NCBI GenBank assembly: GCA_017557625.1
Contig: JAFYYG010000065.1
Span: 1 to 64,000, forward strand
DNA from: Muribaculaceae bacterium
Lineage (GTDB): Bacteria > Bacteroidota > Bacteroidia > Bacteroidales > Muribaculaceae
Direction: 5' to 3'
DNA length: 64,000 nucleotides
This document shows positions 43,605 to 52,152 of the stretch, piece by piece. The notes below the pieces were generated by a model. The model did not search any database, had not been told where the DNA came from, and saw only the letters and a list, made by a program, of their open reading frames with translations. A program made the position numbers and the translations under genes. The stretch's first letter is position 1; each line of letters opens with the position of its first letter.

Positions 43605-44873
43605 TTAAGCGTAATGTATGATGGCTTTAACAACAATGTGCCACTTGCCGTTTTGGAGTTGTGCGCGTCCGGCACGGTCGGTGACGATTTTTGTTTTGCC
43701 AGCAATGGACTGGATGTTGTTGCCAGAGCAAGCCCTTGTTAGTGTGTCGCCAGGCATAAGAAGCGCGAGTTTTTGTGCCTCGCTCTTGCCTATTACGGTG
43801 AATGAGCCGCTCTTGCCATCCATAGTGGTGAGTTCAAAGATAGAGTTCCCGGGTTCGTAGGAAGAAGATGAGCGCGAGAAGTCGTCATTCTCATCGGGCT
43901 TTGCCATGAAAAGTATGCGAGGTTCGCCAAGAACAGTTCTGGGTTCCTCTTTCTTGGGTTCTTCTTTCTTGGGTTCCTCTTTCTTCACTTCTTCTTTCTT
44001 GGGTTCTACTTTTTTCACCTCTTCTTTATTGGGCTCAACCTTCTTCTCGGCAGGTTTTATTGCGTTTTTGTCGGCAGGTTTAGCGTCGAAGTCAATCTTC
44101 TTGGCTTGCGCAAGATTGTCGTTGGTGTTTTTTTGCTCGATTTTGTTTTCGCGTCTTACAGCAACCCTGTGAGCCTCCTCTTGTCCTTTCAGAGTGGCGC
44201 GCATTTTATCGATTTGCTTCTGTAGGTTCTTGATGTCATCGTTGGCATCACGCATGATAATCTGGTTCTCCTTGCGTGCCTGCATAGCGAGGAAAGTGCC
44301 AAGTCCACCCAGCGCGAGTCCTAAAAGCGAGAGGAAATATAGGAATCCGTGTCCTCCATGTCCCTCTTTCTCGCCGTTGGCAGCAGCAGTCTTGGTGGTA
44401 TCGCTTGCTGCAACAACGTTGGTGCCAGAGCTGGTGGTGCTTGTAGTGCTTGCGGGAGTGGCAGCCGCTGCGGCAGTGCTTTGTACCTCGTTGCCTGTGT
44501 GGCTGGCGTTGTACTTTTGAACGTCATTCCTCGTCACGTTACAGATATAACTTATAGATTTTATATTTGCGGCGTTATCTTTGATAACAGATACAAGTTT
44601 GTCGATATCTCCAGTCTCATTCTCATGGGTTTTGAGTTTATCATATACTTTGATCCATTCGCCATTGGCTCCATATAAAACGCGTAAGTCTTCAAGCGTA
44701 TAATTCTCGTTGGGTGCTTTTTTTCCAATAGAAAGCTGATTAGCAATGTGCTGTGCGCCGATAGCAAGACCGTGATTCCACTGTCCTTTCGAGAGGTTTC
44801 CATCTTGAGCTTTAATGCTCATTGTGCCTATAGAGGTGAGAAGGCACACTAAAACTACTAAAATTTTCTTCAT
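43605..44873 (-). CDS. Signal-peptide / TM / coiled-coil protein with KEEP repeats
   Basis: The 422-residue protein has a signal peptide (1-22) and a periplasmic region (23-175) whose stretch VIKDNAANIKSISYICNVTRNDVQKYN (split) is weakly LysM-like. A TM helix follows at 177-197. The cytoplasmic part has a coiled coil (about 203-255), charged KKEEP/KKVEP repeats (about 274-312) and a C-terminal domain (about 315-422) of unknown type. The topology connects periplasm to cytoplasm, so it could couple the cytoplasmic tubulin-like and actin-like proteins to the cell wall. I do not recognise the family. Confidence 0.7.
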   Translation of the reverse strand: MKKILVVLVCLLTSIGTMSIKAQDGNLSKGQWNHGLAIGAQHIANQLSIGKKAPNENYTLEDLRVLYGANGEWIKVYDKLKTHENETGDIDKLVSVIKDNAANIKSISYICNVTRNDVQKYNASHTGNEVQSTAAAAATPASTTSTTSSGTNVVAASDTTKTAAANGEKEGHGGHGFLYFLSLLGLALGGLGTFLAMQARKENQIIMRDANDDIKNLQKQIDKMRATLKGQEEAHRVAVRRENKIEQKNTNDNLAQAKKIDFDAKPADKNAIKPAEKKVEPNKEEVKKVEPKKEEVKKEEPKKEEPKKEEPRTVLGEPRILFMAKPDENDDFSRSSSSYEPGNSIFELTTMDGKSGSFTVIGKSEAQKLALLMPGDTLTRACSGNNIQSIAGKTKIVTDRAGRAQLQNGKWHIVVKAIIHYA

Positions 44874-44910
44874 TTTTTTAATGATTTTAATGGTTATTAT
44901 TATGTTATTT

Positions 44911-47900
44911 TTATGTTGTTCTTGAGATCACCTCGTTGCAGAGGTTCTTGAGCAGATTGTGTCGAATGATGCCGATAACAGGGTAGAAGAATGGCACGTC
45001 CTCGATGGGCTCGTCGCCTTCATATCGTCCCTTGAGATAGTTGTTGATACCTGCTGTGAGGTAGTTGTCGATGTCGTCGCCAAGTACGCTACAGAATATC
45101 TTGAACACCTTGTTGTCAATGCCAAACTCATCTTTAGTGACGTTGTCGCACAGGTTGATGAAGAATTGGTTGTATTGCGCCACCTGCTCGATGAGTTTGT
45201 CGCGGGTTTCGATGTCATAGACCGACTTGATGGTGAGAGGTTGCTTGTCGATCATTGAGAAGCAGTATTTCATAGCGTTGACGTTGCGCGGCGTGAGTTG
45301 CTGCACATCGACATTGCCATCCATGCGCAGGGTTTCGAGCTTGATTCCTCCGCGGCAGGTGATCTGCTTGGGGCTCTTCTGCTCAATCTTGATGAGGAAT
45401 CGCTCAGTGTATTTCTTCTCAAACACACGTTCCAGGATGAGTTGCGTGAACTCGATGACCTGGTCTTTGCTTCCCAGTATGTTGAGTATTTTGGAGCCAG
45501 TGCCGCTGAAGTATATCTGCTTAGGCATCTCGTAGTTGCGCGCTTTCATTGACTGCGCTATGTAGTAGATGATTGCGGCATAGAAGTACATGAAGATGAG
45601 CTTGCGCTGCTGGTCGTTGCGCAGCAATATGTTGTAGCTGTAGATGTTGCGGTCCACCTCACGCAGAGTGCGCAGCTGTTCCACGTTCTCAATTGAGAAG
45701 AGGAAAGCGTTGACGTCTTGCGAGCGCTTGCGCTTGAGCACGTCTTGGAGGATGCTGTTGAGGTAGCCTATGTCGCTGTTTTTTGAGATGAGTCGCTTGA
45801 AGTACTCGCCATAGTGACGTATGAGCGGGTTGTTGTCGGCGTCGCGCTCAGTGAAGGCGTCGCCAAAGATGGCGTCACCGGCAAAGCGGAATGACGATAT
45901 CGCCACCGGAATGGTGTCGAGACGGTTGTTGGTAGGTTGGTAAATGACCGTGTCGGTGGTGCCTCCGCCAATGTCGATGGAGACGAAGCTACCTCCGCTC
46001 ACGTCATCGCCCTTGTAGAAATAAGCTGGTGCGATGCTCTCGGGATAGGCGTGGAGATTGCTGGTGTCGTTGCCAAAGTAGGTGCGGTACAGCTCATTCC
46101 AGGTGTCATCGAGCTTGCGTCGGTCGCTCCCCCCCATGCTCACTGGGAAGAAATATACGATACTTGTGCGGTTGAGGTCACCGTTCTCGAGCAGCACCTT
46201 AGCTTTTATGAGCAGCACCAGCTCACGCAAGAACTCGCGCGAGAGCGTGATGTCGCCCATCCATTTGAGGTTGGTGGTGATATCGTAGCCGTCGAAGTAC
46301 TGACGCTCGTAAAGGAACGGGATGTTGATGTCGCCAAAGAGCTTGTGCCCGCCAGTGCTGATGGCGTTGCGTGCCAAAGCACTTCGCAGAGGGAAACCAT
46401 ACACATTGTCAATGTCGCTTGGCAGGAACTCCACGCGCTGCAGCTGGTCGGCAAAGGTGAGCGTGCCACGCTTGAGCAGCGAGGCGATAAGCACCTGATT
46501 CTCACCGTGAGCAAACTCCAGCGTTTTGGCGTCTTCTCCACGTACTGACCACTCCACATGGCTGTTTGTGGTACCGAAATCGACTGCAAAAATCAGTTCT
46601 TTGCTGCTTGCCATGTAAGGTTTCCAAAGAGGAATGATAAATCCTGTGAATTGTCCCGATGGGGTAGTGATATCGGCTTTCACTATGTCGAATGCTTCTT
46701 CGAGGTCGTAGTAGGAAGTGGTGAAAGTGTTTTGTGAGCGCAGCTTGCAGTTGTACTTTAGGTTGTCGTTGTTCATTCCATCATTGAAGAACGACAGTTG
46801 CACGTCGCCGCCATTTATCATCGAGAACAGCTGCACGGTGTAGTCGTCCTTATAGTTGGTGCGCACAAATGGGAAAATGGCTGCCGACATCACCACATTG
46901 GTGATTATACGTCCTGTGCCACGCTTCTCGTCGAAGTGCCATGATGGGTCGTCGATGGGGTAATAGTTGCGAGTGAGTTCGATGAACCGTTTTTTTAGCG
47001 GTACCCTAAGGGTGACATTCACCGACCCGTCGCTCAGCTCTTCCATCTCAAGCATGTTGCGGCCATGAACCTGCTTTGTCACGTCGCTGGCGTTGAAATA
47101 TTTGAAGAACTCCTCGGTTAAGGGCATCAGGTATCCATTATGGCTTATCATCGCCTTATTGATGATATTGCCATTGAAATAGTGGTCATTGTCGATTGGC
47201 CCACTGAGGCGGATGAGGGTGTCTTGCAAGAAGTCGCCAGTGGTGACGAAGGGATACTCTATGCTGGTGTCGGGGAGCTTGCGCTTCGACACTGGCGTGC
47301 CGTTGGTAAAGACCATTGTGGAGCTGTCCCACTCCTTGTCGATATAGATATAGTGGTCAACGCTGCCGTTGAAGTTGTTGCGCAGCACCAGTGGCAGGGT
47401 GTCGCTAACCTCCCGCGTGGGTGCGATGACGAAGTCGCTGCTGGCGGCTGCGGTGCGTATGTCGCGTGCCCGCTTGTGGTAGAGCCTTGCCCCCAGCACG
47501 GTCACCTCGTTGTCGCCTACAAATGGGTCGAATTCCAGGTCGAGCCTCTCTACCAATCGTGGTGCCAGCTCATAGCTTAGAGCCTCAAGGTTTGGAATCA
47601 CTTGTGTGAGGCGGTTGTAAAGCAATGGTTTCTGCTCCATGATGATGTTCTTGTTTTTGAGCATGTAGTCATACACACCCTTCACGGCGGTGCGCAGTGT
47701 AGGGAAGGCATTGAAGAGCATGAACATGAAGTAGATGAAGTCATCGTCGCGTTGCCACAGGTCGCGGGTGTCGTTGTCGAAGAGAGAGATGCCTTGCTCC
47801 ACCTTGATTGCGCTTATTGGCTTCTCGCTCTCACGAGGCACGGCTATAGTCATCGATGACGGCGAAGTTGCCCCTATTACCTGACTGTTCCATAATAGTA

Positions 47901-48342
47901 TATACCAGTCGGTGAGCAGGTTGAAGTTATACTTGGTGTCGCTGGCGAGGAAGAGCTCGAGTGTCTCGCCGTAGAGACGGTGCTCGGGCTCGCTCTTGAG
48001 ACGTTCAATCTGCTCGTCTCGGTTCCAGCGTACGATGTGCATGTAGTCTTTGTGGTTCTCGAAGTCGAAGAAGAGTTGTGCCACGTCGAGGGCGTTCGAC
48101 ACCAGTCGCTTGTCCATCATCGACCCGCTCAGTCGCGCGTTGCTGGCGAGATGCTCAAAGGCATTCTTCACCAAGTCGAGCTGCGCGAATGGGCTAGGGA
48201 TAGCGGTACGCGGGTTCTCGCTCATGCCACCGTTAGGGTCCTTGATTTTTTTTATGTCATCGTCAACATAGGGAGTTACGGGAATCCAGTCCTGTGCACT
48301 GGTCTTCGTCGTCTTGTTGTTATATGATAGTACTTGACTCAT
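44911..48342 (-). CDS. Giant ASKHA (actin/Hsp70-fold) ATPase-like protein
   Basis: The 1143-residue protein has an unassigned N-terminal part (1-580) and an actin/Hsp70-type nucleotide-binding core. The core carries phosphate 1 FAVDFGTTNS (585-594), connect-1-like YPESIAPAY (766-774), phosphate 2 SIDIGGGTTD (788-797) and adenosine motif IYFSGTGSKI (943-952). The key aspartates Asp588 and Asp790 are present, so ATP binding is likely. No signal peptide or TM helix is seen, so it is cytoplasmic. SrfB-family proteins are large ASKHA proteins too and a relationship is possible but unproven. Its gene lies just after the tubulin-like gene in the same operon. Confidence 0.8.
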   Translation of the reverse strand: MSQVLSYNNKTTKTSAQDWIPVTPYVDDDIKKIKDPNGGMSENPRTAIPSPFAQLDLVKNAFEHLASNARLSGSMMDKRLVSNALDVAQLFFDFENHKDYMHIVRWNRDEQIERLKSEPEHRLYGETLELFLASDTKYNFNLLTDWYILLWNSQVIGATSPSSMTIAVPRESEKPISAIKVEQGISLFDNDTRDLWQRDDDFIYFMFMLFNAFPTLRTAVKGVYDYMLKNKNIIMEQKPLLYNRLTQVIPNLEALSYELAPRLVERLDLEFDPFVGDNEVTVLGARLYHKRARDIRTAAASSDFVIAPTREVSDTLPLVLRNNFNGSVDHYIYIDKEWDSSTMVFTNGTPVSKRKLPDTSIEYPFVTTGDFLQDTLIRLSGPIDNDHYFNGNIINKAMISHNGYLMPLTEEFFKYFNASDVTKQVHGRNMLEMEELSDGSVNVTLRVPLKKRFIELTRNYYPIDDPSWHFDEKRGTGRIITNVVMSAAIFPFVRTNYKDDYTVQLFSMINGGDVQLSFFNDGMNNDNLKYNCKLRSQNTFTTSYYDLEEAFDIVKADITTPSGQFTGFIIPLWKPYMASSKELIFAVDFGTTNSHVEWSVRGEDAKTLEFAHGENQVLIASLLKRGTLTFADQLQRVEFLPSDIDNVYGFPLRSALARNAISTGGHKLFGDINIPFLYERQYFDGYDITTNLKWMGDITLSREFLRELVLLIKAKVLLENGDLNRTSIVYFFPVSMGGSDRRKLDDTWNELYRTYFGNDTSNLHAYPESIAPAYFYKGDDVSGGSFVSIDIGGGTTDTVIYQPTNNRLDTIPVAISSFRFAGDAIFGDAFTERDADNNPLIRHYGEYFKRLISKNSDIGYLNSILQDVLKRKRSQDVNAFLFSIENVEQLRTLREVDRNIYSYNILLRNDQQRKLIFMYFYAAIIYYIAQSMKARNYEMPKQIYFSGTGSKILNILGSKDQVIEFTQLILERVFEKKYTERFLIKIEQKSPKQITCRGGIKLETLRMDGNVDVQQLTPRNVNAMKYCFSMIDKQPLTIKSVYDIETRDKLIEQVAQYNQFFINLCDNVTKDEFGIDNKVFKIFCSVLGDDIDNYLTAGINNYLKGRYEGDEPIEDVPFFYPVIGIIRHNLLKNLCNEVISRTT

Positions 48343-48371
48343 TATAGTTGTCAGTTGTGAGTTGTCAGTTA

Positions 48372-49901
48372 TCAGTTGAGGTTGTTATATCGGTCGGTGA
48401 TAATTTTCTCGGCGGCGGTGTAGAAGAGGTCCATAAGTTTTAGCTCTGGATTGCTGCCGTAGGTGTTGTTGTCGCGGCTGAGGCGGTTCATTTCGGCCTT
48501 GAAAGTGTCGTTGTCAACCTTCTTGCTGCCGAAGAAGCCTTTTTTGGTAAGCACATTGTGTATGGCTTTGTTCATGTCCATCTCCCCCTCGTTGAAGAGG
48601 GTGACATGGCGGCGATTGTGCAGCATCTCGGTAAGCCACTCGATGTAGCTGTCGAAGAACTGCTGGGTGAGCACGCGGTAGAACTGTGTGCCAGTGAACT
48701 CGCGGGTTATCTTTGGGACATCCTCGGTAAATCCCTGACCTATCATGCCATTCAAGCCTGTGCGCAGGAAGATGTATAAAAGATGCAGCTTCACAAGCGG
48801 CCGGTAGATGACAGAGCGCGTCTCTTGTCCGAAAGCCGAGAAATCGACGAAATCGGTATCTTGGTCAAGACCATATTCAAACGCCTTAGTGGGCAACGGT
48901 TCACCTGTTGCGAGGTCGGTGAGTTCGCTGTCGCTCATGCTTAAGAACTTGAATGGAGCCATCGCGCCGACCATCTCTATGAGGTGGGCGGGGTCGTGCT
49001 GGTCTCGCTTATCTCCTGGGTCATAGGCGTAAGGGGCGTTGTGCCCGTGGTCGCCAAGATAAAAAATTGCGTTGACAGCGTTTTTGCCGTCGCCAGTGAG
49101 GGTGTTGTTATAGTATTCGAGTGCACTCTGGGTTTTTACTACGAAATCGGCATTGTCGATGCGCTTGTCTTCCTTGTCGTCGCTCTCCATTAGTGAGAAA
49201 TAGGGCAGCACAGTGAGCCCACCAATGGGTGCTTTCTGCAGATATGCCTTGTTCTTGGCGTCGATGTTCTTGGCTTGTCTAATGTTTTTGACGATAATTG
49301 GGAAGCCCGCCGCACCTGTTCCACCAAAGATGCTGCTGATGAAGAAGATGCGGTCACCGTCGGCAAAGACGTTGGCAAAGGCTTTGAACTCGTTGCTGTC
49401 CTTGATGCCGTTGAGAGCCACGCTGCCAATGTTGGGCGATCCCACGAAACCTATGCTCATCTTGTTCTCAAGCTGATAGTCGGCAAAGAGCAGCGAGGTG
49501 AGCGCCTGGTTAGGTTCATTCATCGTGTTGTAGCTGATGAAATCGCGGAATTTGTAGTTCTCGACAGCAGCGAGGTTGAAGATAAACGAGTCGTCAAGCG
49601 GCACTTGGCTGCTTGATACCACCTCTTTGAGGCTTGATATCTTGGTGGCGAAGAAGCCGTTAGCGTTAGCGTTCTTGCCATAGAGTTTCTCGCGTATAGT
49701 GCTATAGGCGCTGAGCAACCGCTCGGTGCGCTTGAGGTCGGCATTCGACTTGTGTGGGTCGATAATGATGGGCACGATTTCCACGTCTTGCAGTGGACGT
49801 CCGTTGGCATCAACAGGTCTCACGCCAGCGGCGCACAGCATAATCATCGACTTGAGCACGCGTGAACCAGTACCTCCTATAGCAAAGATGAATAGTTTCA
49901 T
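48372..49901 (-). CDS. Tubulin/FtsZ-like protein
   Basis: The 509-residue protein has the N-terminal nucleotide-binding glycine loop FAIGGTGSRV (6-15), a T3-like IIIDPHKSN (45-53), and the tubulin signature region SSIFGGTGAAGFP (189-201), corresponding to GGTGSG in tubulin and FtsZ. It is clearly distinct from the FtsZ at 29001. A conventional T7 catalytic loop is not obvious, so GTP hydrolysis or polymerisation is uncertain. It matches the 'tubulin-like' bacterial families predicted to act in membrane remodelling. No TM helix is present. Its neighbours are the actin-like protein and a small membrane protein. Confidence 0.8.
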   Translation of the reverse strand: MKLFIFAIGGTGSRVLKSMIMLCAAGVRPVDANGRPLQDVEIVPIIIDPHKSNADLKRTERLLSAYSTIREKLYGKNANANGFFATKISSLKEVVSSSQVPLDDSFIFNLAAVENYKFRDFISYNTMNEPNQALTSLLFADYQLENKMSIGFVGSPNIGSVALNGIKDSNEFKAFANVFADGDRIFFISSIFGGTGAAGFPIIVKNIRQAKNIDAKNKAYLQKAPIGGLTVLPYFSLMESDDKEDKRIDNADFVVKTQSALEYYNNTLTGDGKNAVNAIFYLGDHGHNAPYAYDPGDKRDQHDPAHLIEMVGAMAPFKFLSMSDSELTDLATGEPLPTKAFEYGLDQDTDFVDFSAFGQETRSVIYRPLVKLHLLYIFLRTGLNGMIGQGFTEDVPKITREFTGTQFYRVLTQQFFDSYIEWLTEMLHNRRHVTLFNEGEMDMNKAIHNVLTKKGFFGSKKVDNDTFKAEMNRLSRDNNTYGSNPELKLMDLFYTAAEKIITDRYNNLN

Positions 49902-49973
49902 ATTATTTCGGGGATCGGGGATCGAAGATCGTAATCGGGGTTAGTGTATTTATGGATTGTAATTATTAATGCA

Positions 49974-50414
49974 TTATTGCGGTATTGGAGTGTGGCGGCA
50001 GTTGCTGCTCCACCATCGCATCGAGAAGGAGGCGATGACGAATGTGAGTGCAGTGAACAGTATGTTGTAAATTTCAAAAGTGAACTCGGCGGTGGAGTAG
50101 TCAAAACCTTCAAGCGATTGTGACACAGAAATGTAGCATATTATTGGGGTTATCACGCATGTCACGCCCAGCATCGCTAACCAGTGATACCATCGGTCAA
50201 ATTTTACCGAGTTGATAAGGTAGTAGTAGATTGCTGCGATGCCCCAAGCCGTACCTATTGTGATAGCAGCTACCGAGCCATAGGCGCCAGTGTTGTACAT
50301 TTGGTCACTAAAGCCGTTCACGGTGTAAAGGGCCTCATATAGCTCTACCCTGAAAATCCAGAACAGAACACTCGCCACAATTCCAATAATTAAATATACA
50401 ACTTTGTCTCTCAT
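49974..50414 (-). CDS. Four-TM membrane protein of the cytoskeletal-type operon
   Basis: The 146-residue protein has hydrophobic segments at about 4-22, 47-68, 75-97 and 112-132 and short loops. No family is recognised. It could be a membrane receptor for the tubulin-like protein encoded next. It is co-oriented with its neighbours, with gaps of 19 and 72 bases. Confidence 0.65.
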   Translation of the reverse strand: MRDKVVYLIIGIVASVLFWIFRVELYEALYTVNGFSDQMYNTGAYGSVAAITIGTAWGIAAIYYYLINSVKFDRWYHWLAMLGVTCVITPIICYISVSQSLEGFDYSTAEFTFEIYNILFTALTFVIASFSMRWWSSNCRHTPIPQ

Positions 50415-50433
50415 ATAGTTTGCAGTTTATAAT

Positions 50434-51897
50434 TTAGTCTTCAAGTTTGATTGTTATTTTCCCGTAGGTGGCGTTGCCTGGGGCGAAGGCGTCGTAGATG
50501 CCTTGCAGGAAGCGCTCAAGGCCGAAGGTTGTTGTTGCGAAGCCTGGGGCCGAGGGGTTGGTGTCGCTGGTTGTTGACGACTCACTGATCCATGCCGGGA
50601 ACTTGTTGTTGATAGTTATGGAGAGTTCGTCATGTTTCGTCTTAAACTTGCCCCTTGCGGTGATAATATGTGTCATCCCATTGAGATAAGAACGGTTGTT
50701 ATTGTTGATGTCGCCAGAGGTGATGGGTCTAACCGAGATTTGGAATCCCGTCTGTGACTGCACAGCATAGTTGGAGATGTTGGTCAAGAATGCGTCGTCC
50801 TTGCCTAATGGCTTAAAGTTAACAGCTATGGTGAAGCACAAGATACCAGTCTCTCGGTCGCCTTCGCACTTGGTGAGCATCTTCTGGTCGTCGCGTGAGA
50901 TGCGGAACCTCCCCACATTGTCTTTCCAATCGGGGATAATTTTGAAGTTGATGTTTCCTGGAACCTGGTTGAAGCGGTAGGTGTTCTTCACTCCGTCGGG
51001 ATGTAGGAACTTGGCATATTTCTCGTCGTTGGCCATGCGGTCGATTGTTGCCACGTCTCCCACGATGATCAGATAGAAAGGTCGCTGACCGTTGTAGGCC
51101 ACCGGCGCATTGTTGTAGGGATAGTACATGCCGTTATAGTCTCCCATAAGTTGGTTGACGATGATAGACTTGCCCTTATAAGTCTTGAATATTGCTGTTG
51201 CCACGCTGTTCTCTTCGTTGAGAATCTTCTCTACGCTCACGTCGGCGGTGTTCTTAGGCGAATAAATCATGTCGGTTACCAGCACGCTCACGTTGCCTGG
51301 TTTCTGGGCTTGGAAAATCTTCTCGAATATGAGTTTGAAGTCGGTGTAACTGGCATCGCCAGTGCCGCTTGTGCTCTCATAGATGTTGCGGTCTTGCAGG
51401 AAAGAATCTACGGTTCCGTTGTAGGGGTAGATATTGTCGTTCACGATGTTGATTTTCACATTTTCCCGAGTTGGGAAGAAATTGATGAGGTCATTGACTG
51501 CCTTCTTGAGCTGCCCGCCGCCGCTGGTGTGGTCGTAGTGTATCATCGAGCCGCTTCGCTCAAAGTATATGGTGAGCGATAGGTTCTTGAGGCTAAAGAC
51601 CGAGATGTCCCACGACATTGGCGGGCGCAGTTTACTGCCTATCTCGTTGATGTATTTTCCAAGTGCCTCAACGTTTATATCTCCATTCTTGTCGAGATAC
51701 TGGGCATATTTCTTTGGGTCGTTTTTTATGATGGAGCAAATAGAGTCGTAGGTGACCTGTGTGGTGTCGCCGTTGATTAATGCTTTCTTGATGGCCTTTT
51801 CTAAGCCACCGCCTCCGCACGAGGTCATAGCCATGCTAGCGGCAATCGCCACAATCATTACTGCAACTAGAGTGAGTATTCTGTTTATTTTCCTCAT
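50434..51897 (-). CDS. vWA-like lipoprotein
   Basis: The 487-residue protein has a signal peptide with lipobox MAMTSC (Cys27) and, from about 105, a von Willebrand A-like domain. The first MIDAS strand reads LTIYFERSGSM, with Glu113 in place of the usual Asp of DxSxS but Ser115 and Ser117 kept. SVLVTDMIYS (about 204-213) supplies the later Thr/Asp-containing strand. The remaining C-terminal region (about 330-487) is beta-rich and unassigned. ATG 51897 is chosen since the signal peptide starts there; an upstream in-frame ATG at 51936 adds 13 residues. First gene of the operon. Confidence 0.8.
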   Translation of the reverse strand: MRKINRILTLVAVMIVAIAASMAMTSCGGGGLEKAIKKALINGDTTQVTYDSICSIIKNDPKKYAQYLDKNGDINVEALGKYINEIGSKLRPPMSWDISVFSLKNLSLTIYFERSGSMIHYDHTSGGGQLKKAVNDLINFFPTRENVKINIVNDNIYPYNGTVDSFLQDRNIYESTSGTGDASYTDFKLIFEKIFQAQKPGNVSVLVTDMIYSPKNTADVSVEKILNEENSVATAIFKTYKGKSIIVNQLMGDYNGMYYPYNNAPVAYNGQRPFYLIIVGDVATIDRMANDEKYAKFLHPDGVKNTYRFNQVPGNINFKIIPDWKDNVGRFRISRDDQKMLTKCEGDRETGILCFTIAVNFKPLGKDDAFLTNISNYAVQSQTGFQISVRPITSGDINNNNRSYLNGMTHIITARGKFKTKHDELSITINNKFPAWISESSTTSDTNPSAPGFATTTFGLERFLQGIYDAFAPGNATYGKITIKLED

Positions 51898-51969
51898 TGT
51901 CAATATGTTTAAAAACAAAGTTTTTAATAAAGGCATCAGCCATTATTGGCCACTTCACCTTATAACTTG

Positions 51970-51977
51970 CAAAGTTA
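51970..51977 (-). promoter_or_regulatory. Putative -7 box of the cytoskeletal-type operon
   Basis: On the minus strand the sequence reads TAACTTTG, a perfect TAnnTTTG, about 73 bases before the vWA lipoprotein start. The same octamer is used by the tRNA-Asp promoter. No strong -33 TTTG is seen. Confidence 0.5.
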
Positions 51978-52152
51978 CAAAATAATCTTCATTTACACAT
52001 TATTTAGAGGATATTTTATCAAAATTTTATTTTGATTTCATGACGAATTCATGACGTTGATTTGAAAAACAACGCTTTGTATAGTTTTTAGGCATTAATT
52101 TGGGCAATAGATGCTAATGTTGAACGTTTTTATGTTAGGGAAATTAGGCTTT

